Source of the DNA: GWA2-46-10 sp964361435
Lineage (GTDB): Bacteria > Patescibacteriota > Minisyncoccia > UBA6257 > Colwellbacteraceae
Direction of reading: 5' to 3'
Assembly: GCA_964361435.1 (NCBI GenBank)
Contig: CAYIAN010000009.1
Coordinates: 1-16,661, forward strand
DNA length: 16,661 bases
The position numbers and the translations under genes were made by a program. The notes below the pieces were generated by a model that worked only from the letters and a program-made list of their open reading frames with translations, was not told where the DNA came from and searched no databases. The number at the start of each line of letters is the position of its first letter. Within the stretch, counting starts at the first letter, position 1. Of this stretch, positions 6,737-13,183 are shown piece after piece.

Positions 6737-8014
6737 ATGTTTGTAAGGAAATTACTAAAACTTAACAAAAACCACAAGATTATTTTAATTGTGGGAGTGG
6801 GACTAATTACGGGTTTCGTATTGATATCTCAAGGAAATATTTTGGGTCGGTTGGCTGGCAAGAAAGATTTGCAAGTTTACGCATCGGAAATTCTAGAGAC
6901 CTGCTCTAAAGAACCATACGCACCCGGTTGTTACGATCGCGAAGTGCCTAAACTGATGAAATATTTAAGCATGGAGGAGACATTCGATGTAGTGAAACTT
7001 ATTCAAGAGGAAAGCAGAGAATATCTTTTCTGTCATGTAGTCGCCCACGCAATCTCTGATGTTGAGACCAAAAAAGACCCAAGTAAATGGATGGAAGTGG
7101 TTAGTAGATGTCCCGTTACCATGTGTAATAATGGTTGTCCGCACGGAGCCATAATGGAAAGATTCCAATCAGAAACGCTTTCTGAAAAGCAGATTGCGCA
7201 AGCCCTTCCTGATCTCAAAAATGTTTGTGAACCAAGAGAAGGCTGGAACCCTACGGAGGTGGAGCGGTCTATGTGTTATCACGGTGGGGGTCACGTCGGT
7301 ATGTACGTAACGGGAGGTGATGTCGATAAATCCCTGGAGCTTTGCAGAGAAATAGCCATCAAAGATGACGGAAGAAATTATTACCAAACATGCGTTCAGG
7401 GAATATTTATGCTCGTTTTTCAAGGCCTTGAGCCGGAGGACTTTGCTCTTGTCGCTGATATAAAGCCAGAGAAGGAGGAATTAGAGGAATATTGCGGGCA
7501 ATACTCGGGGACCGAATTCTTTGCGTGCAGGACAGAGGCCTGGCCATTGTTCTTTAGCGAAATAAAAACCCCAGAGGGCCTAGTAAACTTTTGTTCATTT
7601 ACGGGTGATCATTGGGGACAGACGTGGTGTTACGGAACTGGATTTGGCTTGATTTCTCTAGAATTATTGGAACGTGGTGAGAATTCTGGAGTGGAGGCTG
7701 TTTCTGATTATTGCATGGCATTACCCGATACTAGACAAGCTCAATGTTACGCAAATGCATCCAGTAGGTTTGTTCAGGTAGATCCTAAATATACCGAGCA
7801 AGCCGTTGCGCTATGTGAACTTGCGGAAAAATTTGGAAAATCAGAATACTGTTATCACGATCTACTTTTCTATTCTCGGTATAGCTTTCACGAAGGTTCG
7901 CAGGCGCTTAAGGAGTACTGTGGACATTTTGATGAAATAAGAAAGAAGAAATGTTTAGATGGCGATGTTCCCAATGAATTCTACTTTTTCGACACAGAAC
8001 AGTCATCTTTTTAA
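6737..8014 (+). CDS. Cys/His-rich anchored repeat protein, second type B copy (CYHxxGH family)
   Basis: The protein has 425 residues and starts five bases after the previous stop; no clear Shine-Dalgarno sequence is seen. The anchor is at about 14-31 after a lysine-rich tail. Motifs: C99-H100-V-V-A-H104 (Ala in place of the usual Gly), C130-N-N-G-C-P-H136-G and C180-Y-H182-G-G-G-H186. Cysteine pairs lie at 203/219, 253/264, 286/298, 326/337, 360/372 and 395/406. It aligns throughout with 3663-4838, for instance in R-E-G-(Y/W)-x-P-T before the third motif, Y-V-T-G after it, and E-(S/A)-W-P-L-F in the repeat region. It has an extra C-terminal tail of about 20 residues rich in Phe. It is the last gene of the cluster; 95 bases follow before the next operon. 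Role as for its paralogues. Confidence 0.88.
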   Translation: MFVRKLLKLNKNHKIILIVGVGLITGFVLISQGNILGRLAGKKDLQVYASEILETCSKEPYAPGCYDREVPKLMKYLSMEETFDVVKLIQEESREYLFCHVVAHAISDVETKKDPSKWMEVVSRCPVTMCNNGCPHGAIMERFQSETLSEKQIAQALPDLKNVCEPREGWNPTEVERSMCYHGGGHVGMYVTGGDVDKSLELCREIAIKDDGRNYYQTCVQGIFMLVFQGLEPEDFALVADIKPEKEELEEYCGQYSGTEFFACRTEAWPLFFSEIKTPEGLVNFCSFTGDHWGQTWCYGTGFGLISLELLERGENSGVEAVSDYCMALPDTRQAQCYANASSRFVQVDPKYTEQAVALCELAEKFGKSEYCYHDLLFYSRYSFHEGSQALKEYCGHFDEIRKKKCLDGDVPNEFYFFDTEQSSF

Positions 8015-8053
8015 TGTAAATACACACGATTAACATGTATCATGGGTAAAATC

Positions 8054-8062
8054 TGTTATGAT
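8054..8062 (+). promoter_or_regulatory. Extended -10 promoter candidate for the 8110-10382 operon
   Basis: TG-t-TATGAT at 8054-8062 matches an extended -10 (TGnTATAAT) with one mismatch. It lies 47 bases before the ATG at 8110, inside the only long gap between the two envelope operons. A TTAACA at 8030-8035 is 21 bases upstream, too far for a standard -35; extended -10 promoters often do without one. A second -10-like TATTAT (8098-8103) sits six bases before the ATG and is an alternative. Confidence 0.45.
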
Positions 8063-8109
8063 ATAAATGAATGTAGATAATCAACAATCAAATTAAGTAT
8101 TATGTCAAA

Positions 8110-8799
8110 ATGATCATTGGAGATTATATAAGGAAATCTCGCGAGGCGGGGTTTACCGACGACCAGATCCGTAAAGCTCTACTACAAGCCGGTTGGCAGA
8201 CGGACGCAATAGAACAAGCTCTTATCGGAAAATTCAATCAGGATACCCAACCACCCGCAGTGAGTTTCGATATAAAGACAACCCAACCTGTACAGCCAAT
8301 ACTTCATAAGAGGAAAAATATCTTTCGCAGGTGGTGGTTTTATCTCGTTTTAATTGCAACTGTAGCGTTTGCGGCAGGAATTTACTTTATTGTCCAGCAA
8401 TATATTCCAGATTCTGGGCCCGAGGAAGTTTTGGATCAGGATGTTGAGAAAACCATTTTAATTCAGAATCAAGTAGTTATGAACACAATCCATATAGACA
8501 AAGTAGTAGTTAGAGAAAAAGCCTTTCTCATCATACAGTTATCAGATGATCGTGTTGCCAGTATTCCAAACCCCAATAGCCAATTAGCCTATTCTAACCT
8601 ACTAAATCCAGACACTTACGAAAATTTCGATTTGTTTACTTCAAGTGACCCAGAGGTTAGGATGGATCCAGGCACAATACTTTTTGCAACGTTATATAAA
8701 GATACTAATAACGATAGATATTATAATTTGTACGGCGACACAGAAATCGTATTGAATGCTTCTGGAGAAAAAGAACAAATCACTTTCTATGCAAAATGA
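8110..8799 (+). CDS. UBA-like helical domain, TM anchor and secreted beta domain; function unknown
   Basis: The protein has 229 residues. Residues about 4-40 form a short three-helix module (Y-I-x-x-S-R-x-x-G-F-T-D-D-Q-I, then L-L-Q-A-G-W, then I-E-Q-A-L). This is the UBA-like pattern often found at the cytoplasmic end of CPR membrane proteins. A linker rich in Pro and Gln follows, then one membrane span at about 74-97, then an extracytoplasmic domain at about 125-229. The end of that domain reads L-Y-K-D-T-N-N-D-R-Y-Y then Y-G-D, similar to the DUF7282-type secreted domain of archaea and CPR; that match is from memory and only moderately sure. An ATG at 8102 is dead (stop after three codons), so 8110 is the start. 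It is the first gene of a four-gene operon; its TGA overlaps the next ATG (ATGA). Confidence 0.75.
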   Translation: MIIGDYIRKSREAGFTDDQIRKALLQAGWQTDAIEQALIGKFNQDTQPPAVSFDIKTTQPVQPILHKRKNIFRRWWFYLVLIATVAFAAGIYFIVQQYIPDSGPEEVLDQDVEKTILIQNQVVMNTIHIDKVVVREKAFLIIQLSDDRVASIPNPNSQLAYSNLLNPDTYENFDLFTSSDPEVRMDPGTILFATLYKDTNNDRYYNLYGDTEIVLNASGEKEQITFYAK

Positions 8800-9461
8800 G
8801 GATTGATATAGGTAGAGAAAAAATCTTAATTTTTGTAATTAGCTTGGTGGTTTTAGCGATTGGCGCCTTTCTTTTAGGGCGCAATGCTAGTTGGTTTGAA
8901 AAAGGGGAGAATAGCTACATTGCCTCGGGAATACTCTACAATACCACTCTTGCACAGAATGAGGCAGAAAAACTTTCAGAATTTTTGAAAGTTTCACTCA
9001 AGGAAAGCTATGTTCCAGAAGAACTTAATTTGGTGTCCACTGTAAATAAAGATAATGCAGAAGAATTCAGGGGAACTTGGTTGGCTGAGGACAATAAACC
9101 CTTAAGTGTGCTATATGTTTTCAGTAAAAAAGAACGCGTTCCTCTATACATGAGAGTTTGGCGGATAGAGGAAAAACCTGAGTTGAACTACCAGATGGCG
9201 ATTACGCTTTCAGAGGAAATCTTCAACGAAGAGTTCTTGGGTAAGGTAGGCGAGAGTGGATGTAGAGAGAGGACCTTTAAGGATAACCCACCCATAATGG
9301 AGTGCACCAAAATGCAAAGACAAGAGAACGGGGAAATCGTAGGCATTACCTTACGTTCACCGGTTCTAATTGAGGAGTTGGGAGTGGAGGGAACAGCTGT
9401 GTCTGCTTGTCTTGTGCCAAAAGAAAGTTCGGCTACTTATATAGCTCCAATCTGTATCTAG
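8796..9461 (+). CDS. Anchored extracytoplasmic protein with four cysteines, function unknown
   Basis: The protein has 221 residues. An N-terminal anchor at about 10-28 is followed by a soluble domain that should face outward. Only four cysteines occur, all in the last third (C156, C170, C205, C220), which fits two disulfides. The domain mixes helix (about 52-70) and beta strands (about 104-140). I found no motif that names a family. It is coupled to the upstream gene by an ATGA overlap, and the next gene starts one base after its TAG, so it belongs to the same transcript as the N-terminal-His protein and the cupredoxin. Confidence 0.7.
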   Translation: MRIDIGREKILIFVISLVVLAIGAFLLGRNASWFEKGENSYIASGILYNTTLAQNEAEKLSEFLKVSLKESYVPEELNLVSTVNKDNAEEFRGTWLAEDNKPLSVLYVFSKKERVPLYMRVWRIEEKPELNYQMAITLSEEIFNEEFLGKVGESGCRERTFKDNPPIMECTKMQRQENGEIVGITLRSPVLIEELGVEGTAVSACLVPKESSATYIAPICI

Positions 9462-9462
9462 T

Positions 9463-9978
9463 ATGAAAAAGTTTAGTTTAATCGTATTTATCTTCTTACT
9501 TGCGCCCTTAATTCACCGAGGGGCCCAAGCCCATGGTTTAGGCCAGAGTTTTGAGAAGGAAGTGGGCGATTACACAGTCGAGTTCGAATACGATTCGCTA
9601 GAAGTTATCTCGGGAGAGGTAACGCCGTATACATTTAGGCTCTTAGACAAAGAGTCAGGGGAAGCCGTCACCTTTGACTCCATGTTTTTAAGAGTGGAAA
9701 CAAAGGATTCAAAGCAAGTTCAGTTCGCGGGATCAATGTCCCATGATGAAATGCTAGATGGAGCTGCTAAGTTGAGTATTGCACTCAATAGCGGTACATA
9801 CACCTTCTCATTCTATTTTCGAAGAGGGGAAGAAGAGCTTGCGGAAGTCGAGTTTGAACAAATTGTCAATGCGGGTGACAGTTCCAACAGCTGGCCTTTG
9901 AGTCAATTGCTCAGTTTTTTTGTTGGCGGTCTGATTGTCTACCTTGCCCTAAAAATAAGGAAAGAAAAGAAGATTTGA
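9463..9978 (+). CDS. Secreted, C-terminally anchored protein with predicted N-terminal His
   Basis: The protein has 171 residues. The signal peptide at 1-23 ends in A-Q-A, so cleavage would leave H24-G-L-G-x-S-F-E-K as the new N-terminus. A beta-sandwich of about 110 residues follows, then a Ser/Asn linker and a second hydrophobic span at about 147-165 with a lysine-rich cytoplasmic tail, making a type I membrane protein. Only two histidines remain in the mature chain, H24 and H94 (S-H-D-E-M). An exposed N-terminal His plus an internal His is the arrangement of copper histidine-brace proteins (CopC, YcnI, LPMO types). The similarity is in arrangement only; I cannot show homology. The next gene is a cupredoxin whose TTG overlaps this stop (TTGA), which makes a copper role more credible. 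Confidence 0.78.
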   Translation: MKKFSLIVFIFLLAPLIHRGAQAHGLGQSFEKEVGDYTVEFEYDSLEVISGEVTPYTFRLLDKESGEAVTFDSMFLRVETKDSKQVQFAGSMSHDEMLDGAAKLSIALNSGTYTFSFYFRRGEEELAEVEFEQIVNAGDSSNSWPLSQLLSFFVGGLIVYLALKIRKEKKI

Positions 9979-10382
9979 GAATAATCTCCGGCAAAACATT
10001 GCTTACTTTAATCGGTTTTGTGATCCTAGTTGGATCCGTTCTTTTTTTTACGTTCTTAAGCAAGAGGGCAGACATTTCCTTGGATGCCAACTTGCCGCTG
10101 CAGGCCGGCAGTGTTGTCGTGGAGATGCACCAAGATGAATACACACCTTCAGAAGTTAAAATCCAACAAGGAACTACGGTAATTTTTTTGAATAAATCAG
10201 AAGTGGCCAGGTGGCCAGCTAGTGATCTTCATCCAAGTCATGGGATATACCCGGAGCTTGATCCCAAAAAACCAATTCTCTCTGGAGAAGAGTGGAATTT
10301 TACCTTCGACAAAGTTGGCCAGTGGACAATGCATGACCACTTGGCCCCCTATATTACTGCAAAAGTATTGGTTGTTGAATAG
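9975..10382 (+). CDS. Second stand-alone membrane-anchored cupredoxin without a blue-copper Cys
   Basis: The protein is 135 residues from a TTG start that overlaps the previous TGA by four bases, with AAGGAAAG upstream; no ATG lies before the anchor (about 8-27). The domain matches the cupredoxin at 4822-5199: W80-P-A-S-D-L-H86-P-S-H89-G-I-Y-P, a W-x-F-x-F-D-K-V-G-x-W strand at 107-117, then M119-H-D-H122-L-A-P. The Cys and Met of a type 1 site are absent and the whole protein is Cys-free. Candidate ligands are H86, H89, H120, D121 and H122. It closes the 8110 operon, and a weak terminator candidate follows. Most likely it binds copper or another divalent ion outside the membrane in a non-blue site. 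Confidence 0.85.
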   Translation: MRIISGKTLLTLIGFVILVGSVLFFTFLSKRADISLDANLPLQAGSVVVEMHQDEYTPSEVKIQQGTTVIFLNKSEVARWPASDLHPSHGIYPELDPKKPILSGEEWNFTFDKVGQWTMHDHLAPYITAKVLVVE

Positions 10383-10425
10383 TTTATAAGAATTGCTTAT
10401 CCTTTTAGGCGTAACCATGAGCCTG

Positions 10426-10453
10426 GTGCTGAGCATGTTGGGGCACTTTTTTT
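10426..10453 (+). terminator. Weak intrinsic terminator candidate after the cupredoxin gene
   Basis: GTGCT (10426-10430) can pair with GGCAC (10442-10446), four Watson-Crick pairs plus one G-T, across an 11-base loop. Seven T residues follow (10447-10453). The T-run and position between two functionally different operons support it; the short stem does not. The same bases also code within a 25-codon open frame. Confidence 0.35.
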
Positions 10454-10470
10454 CCGCTGATCTTTTCTCA

Positions 10471-10489
10471 GGAGAGAGTAATGAAATAA
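10471..10489 (+). promoter_or_regulatory. Shine-Dalgarno with ATG-AAA-TAA mini-frame before the methyltransferase
   Basis: GGAGAGAG (10471-10478) is one of the better ribosome-binding sequences in the window. Its GGAG is six bases from an ATG at 10481 that reads only Met-Lys-stop, and the stop ends one base before the methyltransferase ATG at 10491. The same site is about 12 bases from 10491, still usable. Ribosomes may start at either ATG, or reinitiate. Confidence 0.4.
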
Positions 10490-10490
10490 T

Positions 10491-11213
10491 ATGAACAAAT
10501 ACGAGTACGTAAAAATGGCCAAATTCGAGGAGACCCATTGGTGGTTTGTCTCCAAAAGGAGATTCATCTCCGCCCTCTTCCCGAAGGGCAAGGATTTTAA
10601 GATCGTAGATGTAGGGTGCGGAACTGGAGGGACCACTAAATACCTTGAACAATACGGAAACGTTACGGGTATAGAAAAGAACAAATATGCCCTAGGTGAA
10701 GCCAGGAAGAAGGGTGTTTCTATTAAGTTTGGATACGCAGAAAAGTTACCCATACCAGATTCAAACTGCAACGTGGTTACTTTTATAGATGTCCTGTACC
10801 ACAAAGACGTTAACGATATAGAAGCACTCAAAGAAGCATATAGAATTATGAGGCCTGGCGGTTGGCTCATAGTCCACGATTGTGCCTTCGAGTTCCTTAG
10901 GGGCCCCCATGATAAATTTGTTGAGGCTAGGGAAAGATATACGAAAAAAGTTCTCACCTCACGCATCAAAAAGGCAGGTTTTATCATAGAGAGGGCTTCT
11001 TATGCGTATTTCCTGATTTTTCCACTCGTCGCTCTGGTAAGAATTTGGGACAGGATTTTTGATCGCAGATCAGAGTCTGAAATAAATGAAGTTAATCGTA
11101 TTATTAACAACATTCTTATAGCCCTACTAAGCTTAGAAGCCAAGTTATTATGCTTCGTTAGTCTTCCCTGGGGGTCATCCATTATAATCAGGGCAAGAAA
11201 AACTAATGAATAA
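10491..11213 (+). CDS. Class I SAM-dependent methyltransferase (Methyltransf_11 type)
   Basis: The protein has 240 residues. SAM-binding motif I is clear (I-V-D-V-G-C-G-T-G-G at 38-47), followed by the acidic residue after strand two (G-I-E62), the strand-four region (F-I-D-V-L-Y-H at 98-104) and R-P-G-G-W-L-I-V-H at 121-129. The N-terminal E-x-x-H-W-W-F-x-x-K-R is typical of methyltransferases in glycan and lipid gene sets. The C-terminal 70 residues are hydrophobic and basic, suggesting membrane association or a lipid/polyprenyl-linked acceptor. It overlaps the next glycosyltransferase gene by eight bases. Substrate unknown; a sugar or lipid-linked sugar is inferred from context. Confidence 0.88.
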   Translation: MNKYEYVKMAKFEETHWWFVSKRRFISALFPKGKDFKIVDVGCGTGGTTKYLEQYGNVTGIEKNKYALGEARKKGVSIKFGYAEKLPIPDSNCNVVTFIDVLYHKDVNDIEALKEAYRIMRPGGWLIVHDCAFEFLRGPHDKFVEARERYTKKVLTSRIKKAGFIIERASYAYFLIFPLVALVRIWDRIFDRRSESEINEVNRIINNILIALLSLEAKLLCFVSLPWGSSIIIRARKTNE

Positions 11214-11937
11214 AAAAGTATCCATAGTCATTCCGACCTACAATGAGCGGGAAAACATCTTGTTGCTTCTAGAGACCCTACAAGAACAGGATAGAAAAAA
11301 TAAAGATTATACCTATGAGGTTGTTGTGGTTGATGACGATAGCCCAGATGATACAGCCGAGGAGGTCGCTAAAAAATTCAAACCACCCTTCTTGAAACTA
11401 ATTGTAAGGAAAAATGAAAGGGGTTTAGGGACTGCCATTGGCAAGGGTATGGCCGATGCATCAGGCGAAGTGGTGGTTGGTATGGATGCGGATTTCAATC
11501 ATGACCCAGAGATTTTACTGGACCTTGTTAAAAAGTTGGATCGCTGTGATTTAGTCGTGGCTTCGCGGTTTATCAAGGGTGGCGGCATGGACAACAAGTT
11601 TAGATATTTTGCCACTAAGTCATTTAATCTTGCTTTGAGAACAATCTTCGCTTTTCCTACTACGGACAACGCTAGCGGTTATTATGCGATTAGAAAAAAA
11701 GACCTCGAAAAACTTAATCTTAAAAAGATTTATTACGGTTATGGTGATTACCATTTGAGGCTTGTCTACAAAGCCAAGGTGGCAGGTTATAAGATTTGCG
11801 AAACTCCCGTATACTACAAGGAGCGTTCTTACGGAGAGAGCAAATCAAAGCTTTTAAGAATGGCAGTAAGTTATCTCAAGGAAGCAATAAAACTAAGATT
11901 TTATGAAAAGCAAAATCACTCAACCCGAAAAGGTTGA
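11206..11937 (+). CDS. GT2 family, polyprenyl-phosphate mannosyltransferase-like
   Basis: The protein has 243 residues and is a GT-A fold enzyme. The nucleotide-sugar motifs are present: V-V-D-D-D-S-P-D-D-T (41-50), M-D-A-D-F (93-97), D-N-A-S-G-Y-Y-A-I-R (154-163) and E-R-x-Y-G-x-S-K (206-213). The last two are hallmarks of dolichol/polyprenyl-phosphate mannose synthase (DPM1-like). No C-terminal membrane domain is present, as in the short soluble class. It probably transfers mannose or a related sugar from a GDP-sugar to a polyprenyl phosphate at the inner face of the membrane. Its 3' end overlaps the aminotransferase gene by 35 bases. Donor and acceptor are inferred from family only. Confidence 0.88.
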   Translation: MNKKVSIVIPTYNERENILLLLETLQEQDRKNKDYTYEVVVVDDDSPDDTAEEVAKKFKPPFLKLIVRKNERGLGTAIGKGMADASGEVVVGMDADFNHDPEILLDLVKKLDRCDLVVASRFIKGGGMDNKFRYFATKSFNLALRTIFAFPTTDNASGYYAIRKKDLEKLNLKKIYYGYGDYHLRLVYKAKVAGYKICETPVYYKERSYGESKSKLLRMAVSYLKEAIKLRFYEKQNHSTRKG

Positions 11938-13117
11938 TCCCGCAACTCTCAAAAGAATTATCCCTATTATTTCAAAAGGGAAACTAAAAGTTACCGGTAA
12001 AAACCCTATTTACGTTAGTGCTCCTGATATAACAAAAAATGAGATTGAAAGTGTAACATTGGCGATTAAATCGGGTTGGGTATCTAGAAATGGTCCTTAT
12101 GTAAAAAAATTTGAAGAAATTTTCGCGAAGGAGGTCTCTGGAACAAAGTATGCCCTATCTACTAATAGCGGTTCCTCGGCTGTCCACCTAGCCCTACTGG
12201 CTTTAGGCGTAAGGAAAGGAGATGAAGTAATAATGCCGACTTTCACTATGATAGCTACGGCCAATGCGGTGGCTTTTACGGGCGCAAAACCGGTTCTGGT
12301 TGACGCAGATCCCATTACTTGGAATATTGATCCAGGCAAAATTGAGGCAAAAATTACCAAGAAAACCAGGGCGATATTAGCGGTTCATATTTACGGACTG
12401 ACCTGCGATATGCAATCTATTAAGAATCTGGCCAAGAAGTACGATCTATGGGTAGTGGAAGATGCGGCGGAGGCTCATGGCGCCGAATATAAAGGTAAAA
12501 AGGCTGGTAATTTGGGGGACGTAGCGGCTTTCTCTTTCTATGCAAATAAAATGATAACTACGGGGGAAGGCGGTATAATAACGACCAACAACGCTCAAAT
12601 TGCCCGTAATGTTATTCAGTATCGGAGCAATGGTTTTGGCGAAAAGATACATTTTTGGCATGAGTACCAGGGGTATGGATCTGGAATGTCTAACCTCGAT
12701 GCGGCCCTAGGTTTCGCCCAGACTCTTCGCTTTGGGGAGTTACTAAAAAAGAGGAGAGTAAACGCGGCCTATTACCGCCAGCTACTTAGGAAAGCCAAAT
12801 ATCTTAATTTTCCAGCAGAGCCTAGGGGTTATAAAAACGCGTATTGGATGTTCGGAGTTGTAGTAGATCCAGAAAAAGCTGGCATGAGTACCTTTAATAT
12901 AGTCCAGGCGTTAGCTGAACAAGGCGTTGAGACCAGATCGTTCTTCATTCCCATTCACCTACAGCCCATCTACTACAAAAACTATAGGGGACAAAAGTTT
13001 GTCGTATCGGAGAAACTTTGCAAAGACGGATTTTATTTACCGTCCTCTGGTATTTATGGGAAAAAAGAGATTGAGCGAGTTTGTTCCACCCTCAGGAGGA
13101 TAGTCGAAAGTAATTAA
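11903..13117 (+). CDS. DegT/DnrJ/EryC1 family sugar aminotransferase, PerA-like
   Basis: The protein has 404 residues. PLP-enzyme features: S-G-S-S-A (89-93) for the phosphate, W-V-V-E-D187-A-A-E-A-H-G holding the pyridine nitrogen, and S-F-Y-A-N-K216-M-I-T-T-G-E-G-G with the Schiff-base lysine. The A-N-K-M-I-T-T-G-E-G-G segment and a later F-W-H-E-Y-x-G-Y-x-S-G-M-(S/T)-N are close to those of GDP-perosamine synthase (PerA/RfbE). That enzyme aminates GDP-4-keto-6-deoxymannose with glutamate as donor. The reading frame starts about 35 residues before the usual family N-terminus and overlaps the upstream gene by 35 bases; a later non-ATG start cannot be excluded. A GMD-like gene follows 66 bases on, supporting a GDP-amino-sugar pathway. 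The exact sugar is not certain. Confidence 0.88.
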   Translation: MKSKITQPEKVDPATLKRIIPIISKGKLKVTGKNPIYVSAPDITKNEIESVTLAIKSGWVSRNGPYVKKFEEIFAKEVSGTKYALSTNSGSSAVHLALLALGVRKGDEVIMPTFTMIATANAVAFTGAKPVLVDADPITWNIDPGKIEAKITKKTRAILAVHIYGLTCDMQSIKNLAKKYDLWVVEDAAEAHGAEYKGKKAGNLGDVAAFSFYANKMITTGEGGIITTNNAQIARNVIQYRSNGFGEKIHFWHEYQGYGSGMSNLDAALGFAQTLRFGELLKKRRVNAAYYRQLLRKAKYLNFPAEPRGYKNAYWMFGVVVDPEKAGMSTFNIVQALAEQGVETRSFFIPIHLQPIYYKNYRGQKFVVSEKLCKDGFYLPSSGIYGKKEIERVCSTLRRIVESN

Positions 13118-13167
13118 ATACCCAGAGCAAAGCTTTCCTCATTGTAGCTCACATGGTATTTTGGGCG

Positions 13168-13173
13168 TAATAG
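13168..13173 (+). promoter_or_regulatory. -10-like box close to the GMD-like gene
   Basis: TAATAG lies ten bases before the ATG at 13184. A TTGTAG at 13142-13147 is 20 bases upstream, a poor spacing. If real, the transcript would start only a few bases before the ATG. No Shine-Dalgarno sequence is seen in the gap 13118-13183. Confidence 0.25.
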
Positions 13174-13183
13174 TACTCCAACT

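Noticed and set aside
1186..8014. Multiheme cytochrome c reading of the Cys/His motifs
   Set aside because: No CxxCH heme-attachment motif occurs; the motifs are CHxxxH, CxxGxxHG and CYHxxGH.
10197..10987. Two minus-strand frames of 151 and 196 codons
   Set aside because: They are antisense to the cupredoxin and methyltransferase genes and show no anchor, motif or ribosome-binding sequence.
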